From positions 1-64,000 of the forward strand of contig JAFMAD010000002.1 in assembly GCA_029785195.1 (NCBI GenBank): a DNA stretch of 64,000 nt. Direction: 5' to 3'. Every line of letters begins with the position of its first letter. Position 1 is the stretch's first letter. A program made the translations under genes and the position numbers. This document shows positions 1 to 7,573 of the stretch, piece by piece. The notes beneath the pieces were generated by a model, which made no database searches, was not told where the DNA came from, and saw only the letters and a program-made list of their open reading frames with translations. The stretch comes from Nitrososphaerota archaeon (lineage in GTDB: Archaea > Thermoproteota > Nitrososphaeria > Nitrososphaerales > Gagatemarchaeaceae).

Positions 1-131
1 GAGGAGAGCTTGTCTTCGGATGACACGTCCTCATTTGCTTCGGCAGCGATAATAAAGATTCGCGGAAGGGATTGCTGGCAGCAAAATTAGTGGTGGAGGT
101 GTCCCCGTCAGCGGAGCCCGTGAAAGTTTGG

Positions 132-263
132 TCACCCTTTCGTCAAAGACGCATTCCCAATCGATTTGTTTCTGTATCCGCATCGTGCGCAGACGAACGC
201 TCCCTGAGGGTCGAGCGTCACTCGGGAGGAGCCGCAGACCGGGCAGTGCTTGGGACGGGGCAA
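132..263 (-). CDS. small zinc-ribbon protein (43 aa)
   Basis: A 43-residue protein starting at TTG. It has two Cys pairs, CPVC (residues 7-10) and CARC (25-28), with the 14-residue spacing of a one-knuckle-pair zinc ribbon. It lies about 15 bp downstream of the 137-aa gene on the same strand, so the two could be co-transcribed. The basic tail after the second knuckle would suit nucleic-acid or protein contacts, but no function can be assigned. Sitting beside a recombinase gene in a GC-rich segment, it may be accessory. The start codon is inferred because there is no in-frame ATG. Confidence 0.5.
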   Translation of the reverse strand: MPRPKHCPVCGSSRVTLDPQGAFVCARCGYRNKSIGNASLTKG

Positions 264-278
264 ACGAACTCTGCCTGC

Positions 279-692
279 CTACTTCGTAGCGGCGAGATAC
301 CTGTTCAGGAATCTGTCCTCCGAGAGGGTGTACCTGTACTTGCCGACCACGATATCCTTTCCTTTCCTGAGCTGGTCCACGAACTCTCTCGCCGAGTCGA
401 GCTCCTCCCTCAGCGTACCCTCTCTGTCGCGGAGGAAGGTCCACTCCCCATCCTTCCTCTTGAAGCTCTTCCAGGTCAGGGACTGGAGAATCTCGTCGAG
501 GTCAGCCTCTGACGATTGGGGCAGCTTTGGTGGTGGAGCGACAGAAACCTTTTCAGAAGGCTTCTTCTCCGCCGTGACGGCCTCTTTAGCGTCCTGAAGC
601 TCCTTCCGCCTCCTTCGCAAGTCTTCGAGCAAACGGTCCACCTCCTCGAGCTTCGCGTTGATCAGCTTCTCCTCTCCATCGGCGTCCGGCAT
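279..692 (-). CDS. conserved-looking hypothetical protein with coiled-coil N-terminus (137 aa)
   Basis: Start chosen at the ATG that follows a purine-rich GGAAGG stretch; the longer open frame upstream of it is not protein-like. Residues about 8-45 are charged and helical with leucine spacing typical of a short coiled coil (NAKLEEVDRLLEDLRRRRKEL). A Pro/Ser/Lys-rich linker follows. The C-terminal 70 residues are compact (WKSF, GEWTFLRD, KYRYTLSEDRFLNRYL) and look like a small winged-helix or similar fold. I do not recognise the family. It is followed by a small zinc-ribbon gene on the same strand and points toward the window edge. Confidence 0.6.
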   Translation of the reverse strand: MPDADGEEKLINAKLEEVDRLLEDLRRRRKELQDAKEAVTAEKKPSEKVSVAPPPKLPQSSEADLDEILQSLTWKSFKRKDGEWTFLRDREGTLREELDSAREFVDQLRKGKDIVVGKYRYTLSEDRFLNRYLAATK

Positions 693-804
693 CGAGCCTT
701 CCTTCTTAGTCTCCTTGAACGTCCTATTATAGCATGATGCACGGGGACAGCAACGTGTAAGGCCCTTCAATGAGCGGGGTGGAGGGATCAAGTTCTACTG
801 CGAG

Positions 805-879
805 ATGGACGACAACACGGACCATTGTCCTCACACGGCGTTCGCGGCGGCTCTGCCACAGTTAGGAAACGCGAATTAG
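805..879 (+). pseudogene. possible small-gene remnant with Cys/His motif
   Basis: From the ATG, 24 codons read as a plausible protein tail containing a DHCPHTAFA segment. The same frame remains protein-like upstream (IKFYCE) back to about 780, but offers no start codon before an in-frame TAG near 734. The Cys...CxH arrangement resembles a small metal-binding module. Either the gene has lost its 5' end or it is a chance reading frame. It is divergent from the 137-aa gene. Confidence 0.2.
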
Positions 880-1305
880 GCGCCAAGGTCTTCTGGTCTT
901 TTGCCGCAGGATGCCCGGCATCCACCTCTGCGCTCCTCCCTCAAGGCAATTGTCTGAAGACAAGGCTGGACGGACCGTTAAGGAGAAACGGTTTGGTCGC
1001 TCAAAATAGATCTGGATTTACCACTGTCAAGTTGGCTTGATGGCCGTCAAGCCAGGGACGCCGCGAAGGCCCGAGGAACGGGTATAACGTAAGGTTCCGG
1101 ACTTCGATAAATACCATCCAAACCGCGCCTCTCGACGCCTTACACTTGTGAGATGCTTCGCTGGCTAGCCCTTCGTTAAATCCTTCAACCGGCGTTTACT
1201 CTGATGAGCGGTGACGGCAGATTAGAGCGAAAGATAGACCCGGCGATTCGGACAGGCTATCGACGGAGCGGGCCACGTTGCTGACGATGCCAAGAGTGGT
1301 GCTGT
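880..1305. other. intergenic stretch, no gene recognised; contains a hairpin
   Basis: About 425 bp without a convincing reading frame on either strand. The one distinct structure is a perfect 8-bp inverted repeat, tggcttga at 1033-1040 and tcaagcca at 1047-1054, with a 6-nt spacer. No T-tract follows, so it is not an obvious terminator. No tRNA, C/D box or att-like duplication was seen. Confidence 0.5.
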
Positions 1306-1398
1306 ATGGACGAGAATGACGTTTACATCCGGGTCAAGCGGTCTGACCTGGAGAAGATTCTCGAACTCGTAAAGAGGCTTGAGAGCCGCATGGGGTAG
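1306..1398 (+). CDS. possible small protein (30 aa)
   Basis: A 30-codon ATG frame with a coding-like composition: an acidic N-terminus (MDENDVYIRV), then an amphipathic helix (SDLEKILELVKRLESRMG). It ends 23 bp short of the convergently transcribed recombinase gene. It resembles the short helical proteins found next to integrases in archaeal islands, but it is too short for a firm call and may be spurious. Confidence 0.3.
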   Translation: MDENDVYIRVKRSDLEKILELVKRLESRMG

Positions 1399-1420
1399 GA
1401 CAACCCTGCTCAGGCCCGGG

Positions 1421-2650
1421 TCACGGGCTCTCGCCCGGGGCCTCCTGGAGAGGTTTGGAGAGAAGCTGACCGAGCAGCTTCTTTATGTCCTGGATGTCGT
1501 TCTTCATCTCCTGCGTGTCAATCGAGGACCTTGCGAGCTCGGCCCGGTTGAGGGGCATCCCGCACTTCCCGCAGAACCTCATCCCCGGCGTGTTCGCCTC
1601 TGAGCACCTGGGACACACGTCGGGCGAGAACTCCGGCTTCTGCGGCTCCATCGGCTTCCCCGAGTAGAGCTTCGCGAGCTTCGGGTCCAGGTCCTGCGAG
1701 CTCAGGTGCACGTAGACAGCGGGCATGCCAGAGTCCATCGTCCAGCCGTACCTGACCTTCATCTCGGCGTCGGTGAGATACCTGGCAGCGTCCGTGGCCG
1801 AGCCGTGCCGGAGGAGGTAGCTGTGCACGCGCTTCCCCTTGATGCCCGCCTTCTTCGCTATGTACCTGAGCGAGTTGTTCCAGCTCCTCCAGGAAGCCCT
1901 CCTGTTCTTCCAGTTCCCGACCTCGGTCAGCCAGAGCGGCGCGACGGGGTTGGAGGCCTCGGGGTGCGTCTCGAGGTACGCGGTAAGGAGCGGGGCGCTC
2001 GAGATCAGCCTCACTATCCTCTCCCCGGTCTTGCCTCTCACCTTCGCCCTGACGCCGACCTGGTCGAAGGAGAGGTCGCGGATCTCGAGCCCGAGCAGCT
2101 CGCCCGTCCTGAACCCGCCCTCGAACCCGACCGCTATCATCGCCTTGTCGCGGAGCTTCTCCGCGGCGACGATCATGCTCCTCACCTCGGCCGGCGTGAA
2201 GAACTCGGCCCTCCTCCCCTCGTTCGGCTTGACCCGTCTCTTGATCCAGGCCACCTCCTCAGGGTAGGGGTTCTCCCTGTCCACGTTCCCGTACTTTGCG
2301 AACTTGAAGAACCGCTTGATGATGAACAGGTAGTCGATCAGGGTGACGGGTCGGAACTGCTTCTCCTCCAGCCTGAGGACGAGCCTCTCAACGTCCTTCC
2401 GTGTGGCCTTCTCGACGTCGACCCCGAGGATCTCGAGCATGATCCTGAGCTTGAAGACGTGCTTGGCGACCCTTCCCGTCCCTATCGACCTCACCCTGAG
2501 GTGGTCGGCGAAGGCCCTCACGAGCTCCTTGTCCTTCTGGCTTATTCCAGACGACCGGTCCAGAAGGTTATAGGCGCTCCTGAGCCAGTAGTCGTAGTTG
2601 TACAGCGTTCCATCCTCACCGTCCCGATAGCTTGAATAGTGCTTTAACAC
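1421..2650 (-). CDS. tyrosine recombinase/integrase with C-terminal zinc ribbon (409 aa)
   Basis: Catalyses site-specific DNA strand exchange, probably for an integrated element. Residues about 35-125 form a core-binding SAM-like domain and 140-320 the catalytic domain. Visible active-site candidates are Arg181 in GGFRTGELLGL, Arg281-His282 in YLLRH, Trp303 in YGW and the nucleophile Tyr313 in AVYVHLS. The His expected three residues before Arg281 is Tyr278, although His276 lies close by. The C-terminus adds a zinc ribbon (Cys346, 349, 360, 363) and a short helix. Start is GTG. Base composition is richer in G+C than downstream genes, suggesting horizontal acquisition. No matching att repeat is visible here. 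Confidence 0.85.
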   Translation of the reverse strand: MLKHYSSYRDGEDGTLYNYDYWLRSAYNLLDRSSGISQKDKELVRAFADHLRVRSIGTGRVAKHVFKLRIMLEILGVDVEKATRKDVERLVLRLEEKQFRPVTLIDYLFIIKRFFKFAKYGNVDRENPYPEEVAWIKRRVKPNEGRRAEFFTPAEVRSMIVAAEKLRDKAMIAVGFEGGFRTGELLGLEIRDLSFDQVGVRAKVRGKTGERIVRLISSAPLLTAYLETHPEASNPVAPLWLTEVGNWKNRRASWRSWNNSLRYIAKKAGIKGKRVHSYLLRHGSATDAARYLTDAEMKVRYGWTMDSGMPAVYVHLSSQDLDPKLAKLYSGKPMEPQKPEFSPDVCPRCSEANTPGMRFCGKCGMPLNRAELARSSIDTQEMKNDIQDIKKLLGQLLSKPLQEAPGESP

Positions 2651-2704
2651 GGTAGGCAGCAGGACGCGTGGCGTGCTTCGACGGGCGACCTAGACTGATT
2701 CACA

Positions 2705-3313
2705 TCAGGATGAAGATGAAACTGCCACGCGTCTAAGTCTTTCCCTGATGATTGCGTCGCTTGTTACCGAGCGGGCCCCTTTTGATATCATAGTCTTGAT
2801 GGCGTTGGATGAGTCAGTCGGACTCAAATTGACCCCCCTGACGCCGTCGCTCACGAGGAAGACCCTGAATCCTTCCGCGAGGCCATCGAGGACCGTGTCC
2901 TTGACGCAGTAATCGGTTGCTAACCCGAGAACGTACAGATCCTTCACTTCAAGGCTTCTAAGACGCTCGGCCAGCTTGGTGCCTTGGAAACCGGAATAGG
3001 CTTCGCTGTCTCTGCGTATGGCTTTGCTGATTATGACCGCGCCAGCCGGGACGTTCAGCGAGGGATGAAACTTCGCGCCTTCGGTGTTCTTGATACAGTG
3101 AGATGGCCATAGTCCTCCTCTTGATTTGAATGACCGATGGTCCGCTGGGTGCCAGTCGCGCGTGAAGAATATTGGTGACTTTTCCTTCTCGAAAAGAGCA
3201 ATTAACCTGTTCGCCGGTCCAATTATCTCGTCTCCATCTTTGACTGGGAGTACCCCGCCAGGACAAAAGTCCCGCTGAGCATCGATTACCACCAAAGCGC
3301 GTTTTCGAGTCAT
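2705..3313 (-). CDS. pncA: nicotinamidase
   Basis: Isochorismatase-fold hydrolase converting nicotinamide to nicotinate and ammonia in NAD salvage. Family marks are the N-terminal VVIDAQRDF (catalytic Asp), metal-site FTRDWHPADH, the region with the catalytic Lys (VIISKAIRRD), and the nucleophilic Cys in LATDYCVKDT. The start is placed at the ATG giving MTRKRALVV; an ATG four codons upstream would overlap pncB by 10 bp. Only a few bases separate it from pncB on the same strand, so the two form an operon performing consecutive steps of the Preiss-Handler branch. Length (about 200 aa) is normal. Confidence 0.93.
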   Translation of the reverse strand: MTRKRALVVIDAQRDFCPGGVLPVKDGDEIIGPANRLIALFEKEKSPIFFTRDWHPADHRSFKSRGGLWPSHCIKNTEGAKFHPSLNVPAGAVIISKAIRRDSEAYSGFQGTKLAERLRSLEVKDLYVLGLATDYCVKDTVLDGLAEGFRVFLVSDGVRGVNLSPTDSSNAIKTMISKGARSVTSDAIIRERLRRVAVSSSS

Positions 3314-3315
3314 CT

Positions 3316-4563
3316 TCAGGCCCAACTAAGTGAGGGTTCAACCCGGGCAACTGACTCAATCTCCTTCATCGTATCGGCTCGGATTCTAGCGACATCGCGG
3401 AATTTCGAGACTATCTTACCGTTACTTATCAGTGGTTTTAGCATACTCCCCTGACCCGCGGGAGGCTCTCTCTTTTGAAGAGTGACAAGGTCTGTGTAGC
3501 CTCTCGACCTGTAGACGGCCTTTCTTCCCCCAAGTCCGCCTCTCTTTCCTCTATAGTGCCACTGGTCCTGCTCTTTGACCTCGACAATCTTTGCGCTGAA
3601 GTCGACCCCCGGTGGATAGGCCACTGCAGTTCCTATCCCGAAACCGTCAACCAGACGGTCAAGCTGAGTCATGTCCTCCTCTGTTAGCCTGCCAGAGACG
3701 ATTATCTTCACGTCCTCGCCTCCCCTGATATCTAACTCCCATCTGACCTCCTCGATTATCTTGCGGAAATCGCCGCGTCTTGAACTGGGCGTATCGAGAC
3801 GTACTGCCCACAGTTTCTTTCCCAATGTCTCGAAGGCTTTCACCGACTCCGACTTCTCATCCCAGAATGTGTCGACGAGTGCCGTCCGAAGCACCTTCTT
3901 GGATATCGTCTGGTCGAACAACTTCCAGGCCTTCACCTGGTCTCCTATTACCTGCACAAGGGCATGGGGCATCGTCCCGGTAGGTTCCCGGCCAAGTAGC
4001 TTCCCTCCTAGGACGTTCGACACTCCATCGAAGCCAGCGACGTAACAGTTCCGCTCGACCAAAGGTGCAAGCGCCGGATGTACCCGTCTGGTTCCGAAAC
4101 TGAATAGTGTTTTTTTGCCCGCGGCTGCTCTGAAGCGAGCGGCCCGCGTGGCTATACTCGTCGAGGAAGAAAGTAGTCCGAGGAGCGGGTTCTCGTATTC
4201 AACGAAGTCGCTGTACTTCCCCACTATGGTCATAACAGGCTCGTACATCGCTGTCTTGTGATCCGCCAGAAAGATTGATCCTTCGTCGAAAGACCAGACG
4301 TCTATCGGCAGTCCTTCGAGCAGCTTGGCTACCTCGTATACACCGGTTAGAACCCCCCATATCCCTTCGTAGGGCAGCAAGTCCCGCACGTAAACCTCCA
4401 TGACGACCTCAGACTCTATGTGATTCTTCTTGAGGACCTCCTTCGTGTTGAGAAAATATACGTCGGTCGTTTTGGCCTCCTTAATCTCGTCCTCGCGAGC
4501 CATCCAGAAAAGACGGTCTGGGAGGTCCCGTTGACTCATCGAACCAAAGCGAAACCACCCCAT
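3316..4563 (-). CDS. pncB: nicotinate phosphoribosyltransferase
   Basis: Transfers a phosphoribosyl group from PRPP to nicotinate to give nicotinate mononucleotide. Characteristic segments are the N-terminal half-barrel (VEYENPLLGLLSSSTSIATRAAR), FSFGTRRVHP, the GFDGVSNVLGG loop, and the C-terminal VSGRLTEEDM and GFGIGTAV elements that bind phosphate. At 415 aa it is the archaeal short type. ATG codons at 4563 and 4539 are both possible starts. It is divergent from the NadE-like gene across about 40 bp and is followed immediately by pncA. Confidence 0.92.
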   Translation of the reverse strand: MGWFRFGSMSQRDLPDRLFWMAREDEIKEAKTTDVYFLNTKEVLKKNHIESEVVMEVYVRDLLPYEGIWGVLTGVYEVAKLLEGLPIDVWSFDEGSIFLADHKTAMYEPVMTIVGKYSDFVEYENPLLGLLSSSTSIATRAARFRAAAGKKTLFSFGTRRVHPALAPLVERNCYVAGFDGVSNVLGGKLLGREPTGTMPHALVQVIGDQVKAWKLFDQTISKKVLRTALVDTFWDEKSESVKAFETLGKKLWAVRLDTPSSRRGDFRKIIEEVRWELDIRGGEDVKIIVSGRLTEEDMTQLDRLVDGFGIGTAVAYPPGVDFSAKIVEVKEQDQWHYRGKRGGLGGRKAVYRSRGYTDLVTLQKREPPAGQGSMLKPLISNGKIVSKFRDVARIRADTMKEIESVARVEPSLSWA

Positions 4564-4602
4564 AGAAAAAGTATTTCACGGAAGATAACTAGCGCCCCAG
4601 AG

Positions 4603-5373
4603 TTGCTCAGAACCGATTCGAATCTCTCTGAAGCTAAGAGGAGTATAATCTCGTTCATCAGGGAGAATGTCGAAGAGTCAGAGACGGACGGGCTGTTGCT
4701 GGAGCTCGATGGCAGCGTCAATTCAGCCGTGACTGCCCATGTGTGCGTCGAGGCTCTGGGAACCAGGAGGGTCACCGCTTTCATAATGCCTGACCTACGC
4801 GTGGCAGGCTCCGATGACCTTGAGGATGCGCGTACTGTCGCCGGAGAAATCTGTTTGGATACGCGTTATTTCGACATCGCTCCTATTCACAAGACATTCA
4901 TGAAGAATCTCGAGGGCAACAGACCTGCCGAGGAGAACCTTGACGCGCGCATCCGGACATCGTTTCTATGTTACCAAGCGGATCTTCTGAACGGACTTGT
5001 GGTCTCTTCTATCGATAGGTCGGAGTATCTGCTCGGCAACATTGGCAAGCACGGGGATAACTCGGCCGATATCCTACCGATTGCCGACATGTACAAAGAC
5101 CAAGTGAGAAAGTTAGGAGAGGTGCTCGGAATCAATAGAAGAATCGTGGCGAAGCGAAGCAAGAAGCTCACCATACGGCAGGCTGAGAGAATGTTCAATC
5201 TCGACTACGATGTTGTGGACGAGATTTTCAAGCTCCGGCTTGACCTCGGAGTCGATACTCAGGGAGTGGCTATGCGCCTTGGCGTTTCTAGTGCAGAAGT
5301 GGAAGCGGTATTCTCCCACTACGAATCTTCCTCGCACAACAGGCTGCTTCCCAAGTTATGCTCGCTGCCTTGA
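4603..5373 (+). CDS. NAD synthetase-like protein with degenerate ATP-binding motifs
   Basis: Overall it aligns by eye with archaeal NadE: the FIMPDL strand, the DLEDARTVA helix, the ENLDARIRTSFLCYQADLL dimer helix, and the SEYLLGNIGKHGDNSADILPIADMYKDQVRKL block. The residues that define the N-type ATP pyrophosphatase are altered, though. The PP-loop SGGxDS reads DGSVNS, the AGTxNxSE motif reads SSIDRSE, and the P-SAGLW segment is KRSKKL. A pseudoenzyme or repurposed paralogue is therefore likely. The start is TTG 4603, the only in-frame canonical codon near the divergent promoter. It sits opposite pncB-pncA, so a role in NAD metabolism or its regulation is plausible. A true nadE would have to be elsewhere. 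Confidence 0.75.
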   Translation: MLRTDSNLSEAKRSIISFIRENVEESETDGLLLELDGSVNSAVTAHVCVEALGTRRVTAFIMPDLRVAGSDDLEDARTVAGEICLDTRYFDIAPIHKTFMKNLEGNRPAEENLDARIRTSFLCYQADLLNGLVVSSIDRSEYLLGNIGKHGDNSADILPIADMYKDQVRKLGEVLGINRRIVAKRSKKLTIRQAERMFNLDYDVVDEIFKLRLDLGVDTQGVAMRLGVSSAEVEAVFSHYESSSHNRLLPKLCSLP

Positions 5374-5412
5374 TGAGACCTTATTACCCGTCCTCATTCT
5401 GGCGCCTGACAA

Positions 5413-5486
5413 GGGCCGGTAGTTCAATCTGGTAGAATGCCTCCCTCGCACGGAGGAGGTCGGGGGTTCAAATCCCCCCCGGTCCA
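5413..5486 (+). tRNA. tRNA-Ala(CGC)
   Basis: A 74-nt cloverleaf without intron. The acceptor stem gggccgg pairs with ccggtcc and contains the G3-U70 pair that identifies alanine tRNAs. The anticodon loop is ctCGCac in a cctcc/ggagg stem, and the T-arm is ggggg-ttcaaat-ccccc. The discriminator is A and CCA is not encoded. Confidence 0.95.
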
Positions 5487-5508
5487 CTTCCATACCCATA
5501 AGCCCTGT

Positions 5509-5997
5509 TTACGATTTTGGCTTCCTGGAGAGTTTCGTTCCACAGACATCGCACACCGTTGCTTTCGGGTCGGAGTACTCTTTTCCGCAGCCTTTGCAAT
5601 AAGTTACCCAGGTGATCTGCTTCCATTCCCCGCGCACGTTCGTTTGCGACAAGTCTATTCCAAGCGCCTCCGCAACGTTCCTGACCGCGAAATCGTCCGT
5701 CACCAGGATTACTTGGCTTCCGGATGAGGCTAAGTCGAGGCTCACTGCGATTATCGATGTGTCCGCCTCGGAGAGAGACTTCGAGTCTCCTGTCCTGAGC
5801 GAGACCTGCTTGACCTTCTGCACCGATTCTTTCGACGGTTCTGTCACTTGGACGCGTGAATGTATTAGCTGCGAACCTATCCCTCTGCTACCGACTTCGT
5901 CCATGACGTGATACGTGGTGTAATAGCGACCTTCTCCTTGGAAGGGTATGCCAGCGAAGAAGGCGGTCGAATCGAGGACGTGAATCTTCTCGCTCAA
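5509..5997 (-). CDS. nob1: rRNA endonuclease Nob1 (PIN domain plus zinc ribbon)
   Basis: Endonuclease that matures the 3' end of 16S rRNA. Residues 1-120 form a PIN domain with acidic residues at Asp9 (HVLDSTAFF), in the EAD of SLSEADTSIIA, and TDD in LVTDDFAVRNVA. The C-terminus is the diagnostic zinc ribbon CKGCG...CDVCG. The length of 162 aa is typical for archaeal Nob1. It is transcribed toward tRNA-Ala. Ribosome-assembly and translation genes nearby support the role. Confidence 0.93.
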   Translation of the reverse strand: MSEKIHVLDSTAFFAGIPFQGEGRYYTTYHVMDEVGSRGIGSQLIHSRVQVTEPSKESVQKVKQVSLRTGDSKSLSEADTSIIAVSLDLASSGSQVILVTDDFAVRNVAEALGIDLSQTNVRGEWKQITWVTYCKGCGKEYSDPKATVCDVCGTKLSRKPKS

Positions 5998-6228
5998 GAT
6001 TCGTAACCCACTGCCAGAGTGATTAGTTCGAATGATGTCGTATCCAACAAGAAGGCTTCATCCAAACTAGTATCATGTTCGCCGGCTTGGCGGTAAGTGA
6101 CTGTCCTTCATGCGCTGCCGTACCCTTTACAGTTTGCGATAATATACGATTCGGTGATTCGGACTCTTCTGGCGTTTACCGAGTTCAAGGCTTAATTACC
6201 GAGAGTTGAAAACTCGGAGGTTAGGAAA

Positions 6229-6630
6229 TTGAGTAGGCCAGTAGACCTCGGCAGCTTGAAGGAAGGAAGTTACATCATAATCGATGGTGAACCATGTAAG
6301 ATTGTCGAAGTCGAGAAGAGTAAGCCAGGAAAGCACGGAAGTGCGAAAGTAAGGTTGACGGCGATATCGGTATTCACAGGTTCCAAGAAGAGTTTCATCG
6401 GTACGGTGGATACACACGTGGAAATTCCCATGATTGATAAGCGGTCGGCCCAAATCGTTTCCACCACTCCAACGAGTGTCCAACTCATGGATTTGCAGAA
6501 CTTCGAAGTGACCGAGAGTCCCATTCCCACGGAACCAGAGCTCCAAGGAAGACTGGTTGCTGGCGCGGAAGTAGAGGTATGGGTAGTCCTCGGCAAGAAT
6601 AAGATTATGCGAGTGAAGGGCTCCGGCTAG
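6229..6630 (+). CDS. eif5A: translation initiation factor aIF5A
   Basis: Elongation/initiation factor that relieves ribosome stalling. Two beta-rich domains are evident: an SH3-like N-domain with the hypusination loop SKPGKHGSAK (Lys35 is the predicted deoxyhypusine/hypusine site) and a C-terminal OB domain. Start is TTG, preceded by a GGAGG Shine-Dalgarno element at about -11. An inverted repeat, ccgag and ctcgg around 6199-6217, lies just before that element. A TATA-like ataatatac lies at about 6138. Confidence 0.95.
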   Translation: MSRPVDLGSLKEGSYIIIDGEPCKIVEVEKSKPGKHGSAKVRLTAISVFTGSKKSFIGTVDTHVEIPMIDKRSAQIVSTTPTSVQLMDLQNFEVTESPIPTEPELQGRLVAGAEVEVWVVLGKNKIMRVKGSG

Positions 6631-6683
6631 AAGACGATACCAATGCAACTTATTAGCAGCTGGCGAGACCGAATGGTCTGCCC

Positions 6684-6749
6684 GCTCTAGATGATCGAAT
6701 CGGAAGAGCCGTCTGAACTTCTAGTGATGAAATCCAATTCTGATAGAGC
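6684..6749 (+). ncRNA. candidate C/D box sRNA
   Basis: A 66-nt element in the gap between aIF5A and dph6. A 6-bp terminal stem, gctcta (6684-6689) and tagagc (6744-6749), flanks a degenerate C box (atgatcg at 6691), a D' box ctga (6713-6716), a perfect C' box gtgatga (6724-6730) and a D box ctga (6740-6743). The order and terminal stem match archaeal 2'-O-methylation guide RNAs. The C'-D spacing (9 nt) is short and the first C box is imperfect. The guide targets were not determined. Confidence 0.45.
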
Positions 6750-6754
6750 TGGCT

Positions 6755-7447
6755 TCATCCCTGCGACTGCTTGTCGACCAGCCTGAGGCCCAAGAACTCT
6801 AGGTGACCGTTAACGTCGTTCCAATATTTCTTTGAAGAAACCACTTCAATCCTCTTCTCGAATAAGGGACAGTCGAGCACGAATGTCTCGCCCTCTCCTC
6901 CTTCTAATGCCGCATGCAAAGCGTATTTCTTCTGAAGGTCGGTCAATTCGTCGACCATCTTCGCATCAAGAATTCTTCCTAGCCACGTTTCGTCCAAACC
7001 CATCGCTGCGACGCCGGTCACCATGACAGTGAAACGGTCTCTAATCAGGTTCATCAGGTGCGTTCTAGGGTCAATTCCCCAAAAGGGAGATATGCTCTTG
7101 AGTTTCAACTCTTCACACACCCTTTCCACCCTAGACTTTTGGTAGACACTCGCAAGAGCACCTGTATACACCCCCTCTATCGAATAGTCAGCGATTGCGG
7201 ACTTGAGTGCTGATTGCATATCCTCAAGTTCCTCTTCTTTCTTTCCTTCAGTCTGGAATATGATCTGTGGTAGGCCCATCGCCTCTGCCTGGAGCTTGGT
7301 CCATCGTATGTTTGGGAAGTGGAACATATAGGAGTCTTTGCGTTGTGGTTGGAGGGTCAACAGGCAAATCAACGTGTCTTTCCGGCTAGCTACATAAGCG
7401 GCATAGGTCGAGTCCTTTCCGCCGCTGAACAAGACTCCTATTCTCAA
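6755..7447 (-). CDS. dph6: diphthine--ammonia ligase Dph6
   Basis: Final step of diphthamide synthesis on elongation factor 2: ATP-dependent amidation of diphthine. It carries the PP-loop FSGGKDSTYA at residues 8-17 and the family segment GVYTGALASVYQKSRVERVCEEL, followed by SISPFWGID. Its length of 230 aa matches the archaeal ATP_bind_4 family. dph2, for the first step of the same pathway, lies at 14.9 kb. It converges on the sRNA candidate. Confidence 0.93.
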   Translation of the reverse strand: MRIGVLFSGGKDSTYAAYVASRKDTLICLLTLQPQRKDSYMFHFPNIRWTKLQAEAMGLPQIIFQTEGKKEEELEDMQSALKSAIADYSIEGVYTGALASVYQKSRVERVCEELKLKSISPFWGIDPRTHLMNLIRDRFTVMVTGVAAMGLDETWLGRILDAKMVDELTDLQKKYALHAALEGGEGETFVLDCPLFEKRIEVVSSKKYWNDVNGHLEFLGLRLVDKQSQG

Positions 7448-7573
7448 TATGATGATGCTCTGCCGGCCCCTCTTTAGGAATTCTCCTCAAGAATCGGGCC
7501 CGAGGGCCACGACTTTCTCGTTGGGCACCAAAGGCTTTATCTTTTTCAATCGAATCCGGCCGATGAGGACCTT

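Noticed and set aside
1033-1054. Hairpin as a transcription terminator
   Set aside because: No T-rich tract and no gene ending beside it on either strand.
1165-1180. Shared 14-mer agcccttcgttaaa at 1167 and 36067, considered as an att or regulatory repeat
   Set aside because: A few chance repeats of this length are expected in 64 kb, and the flanks do not match.
1706-2635. 309-codon plus-strand frame antisense to the integrase
   Set aside because: Composition dominated by Pro, Arg, Val, Leu and Glu runs typical of the reverse frame of a GC-rich gene; the integrase on the other strand has clear motifs.
6199-6217. Inverted repeat before aIF5A as a riboswitch
   Set aside because: Only 5 bp of stem; too short to support more than a note on the ribosome-binding site context.
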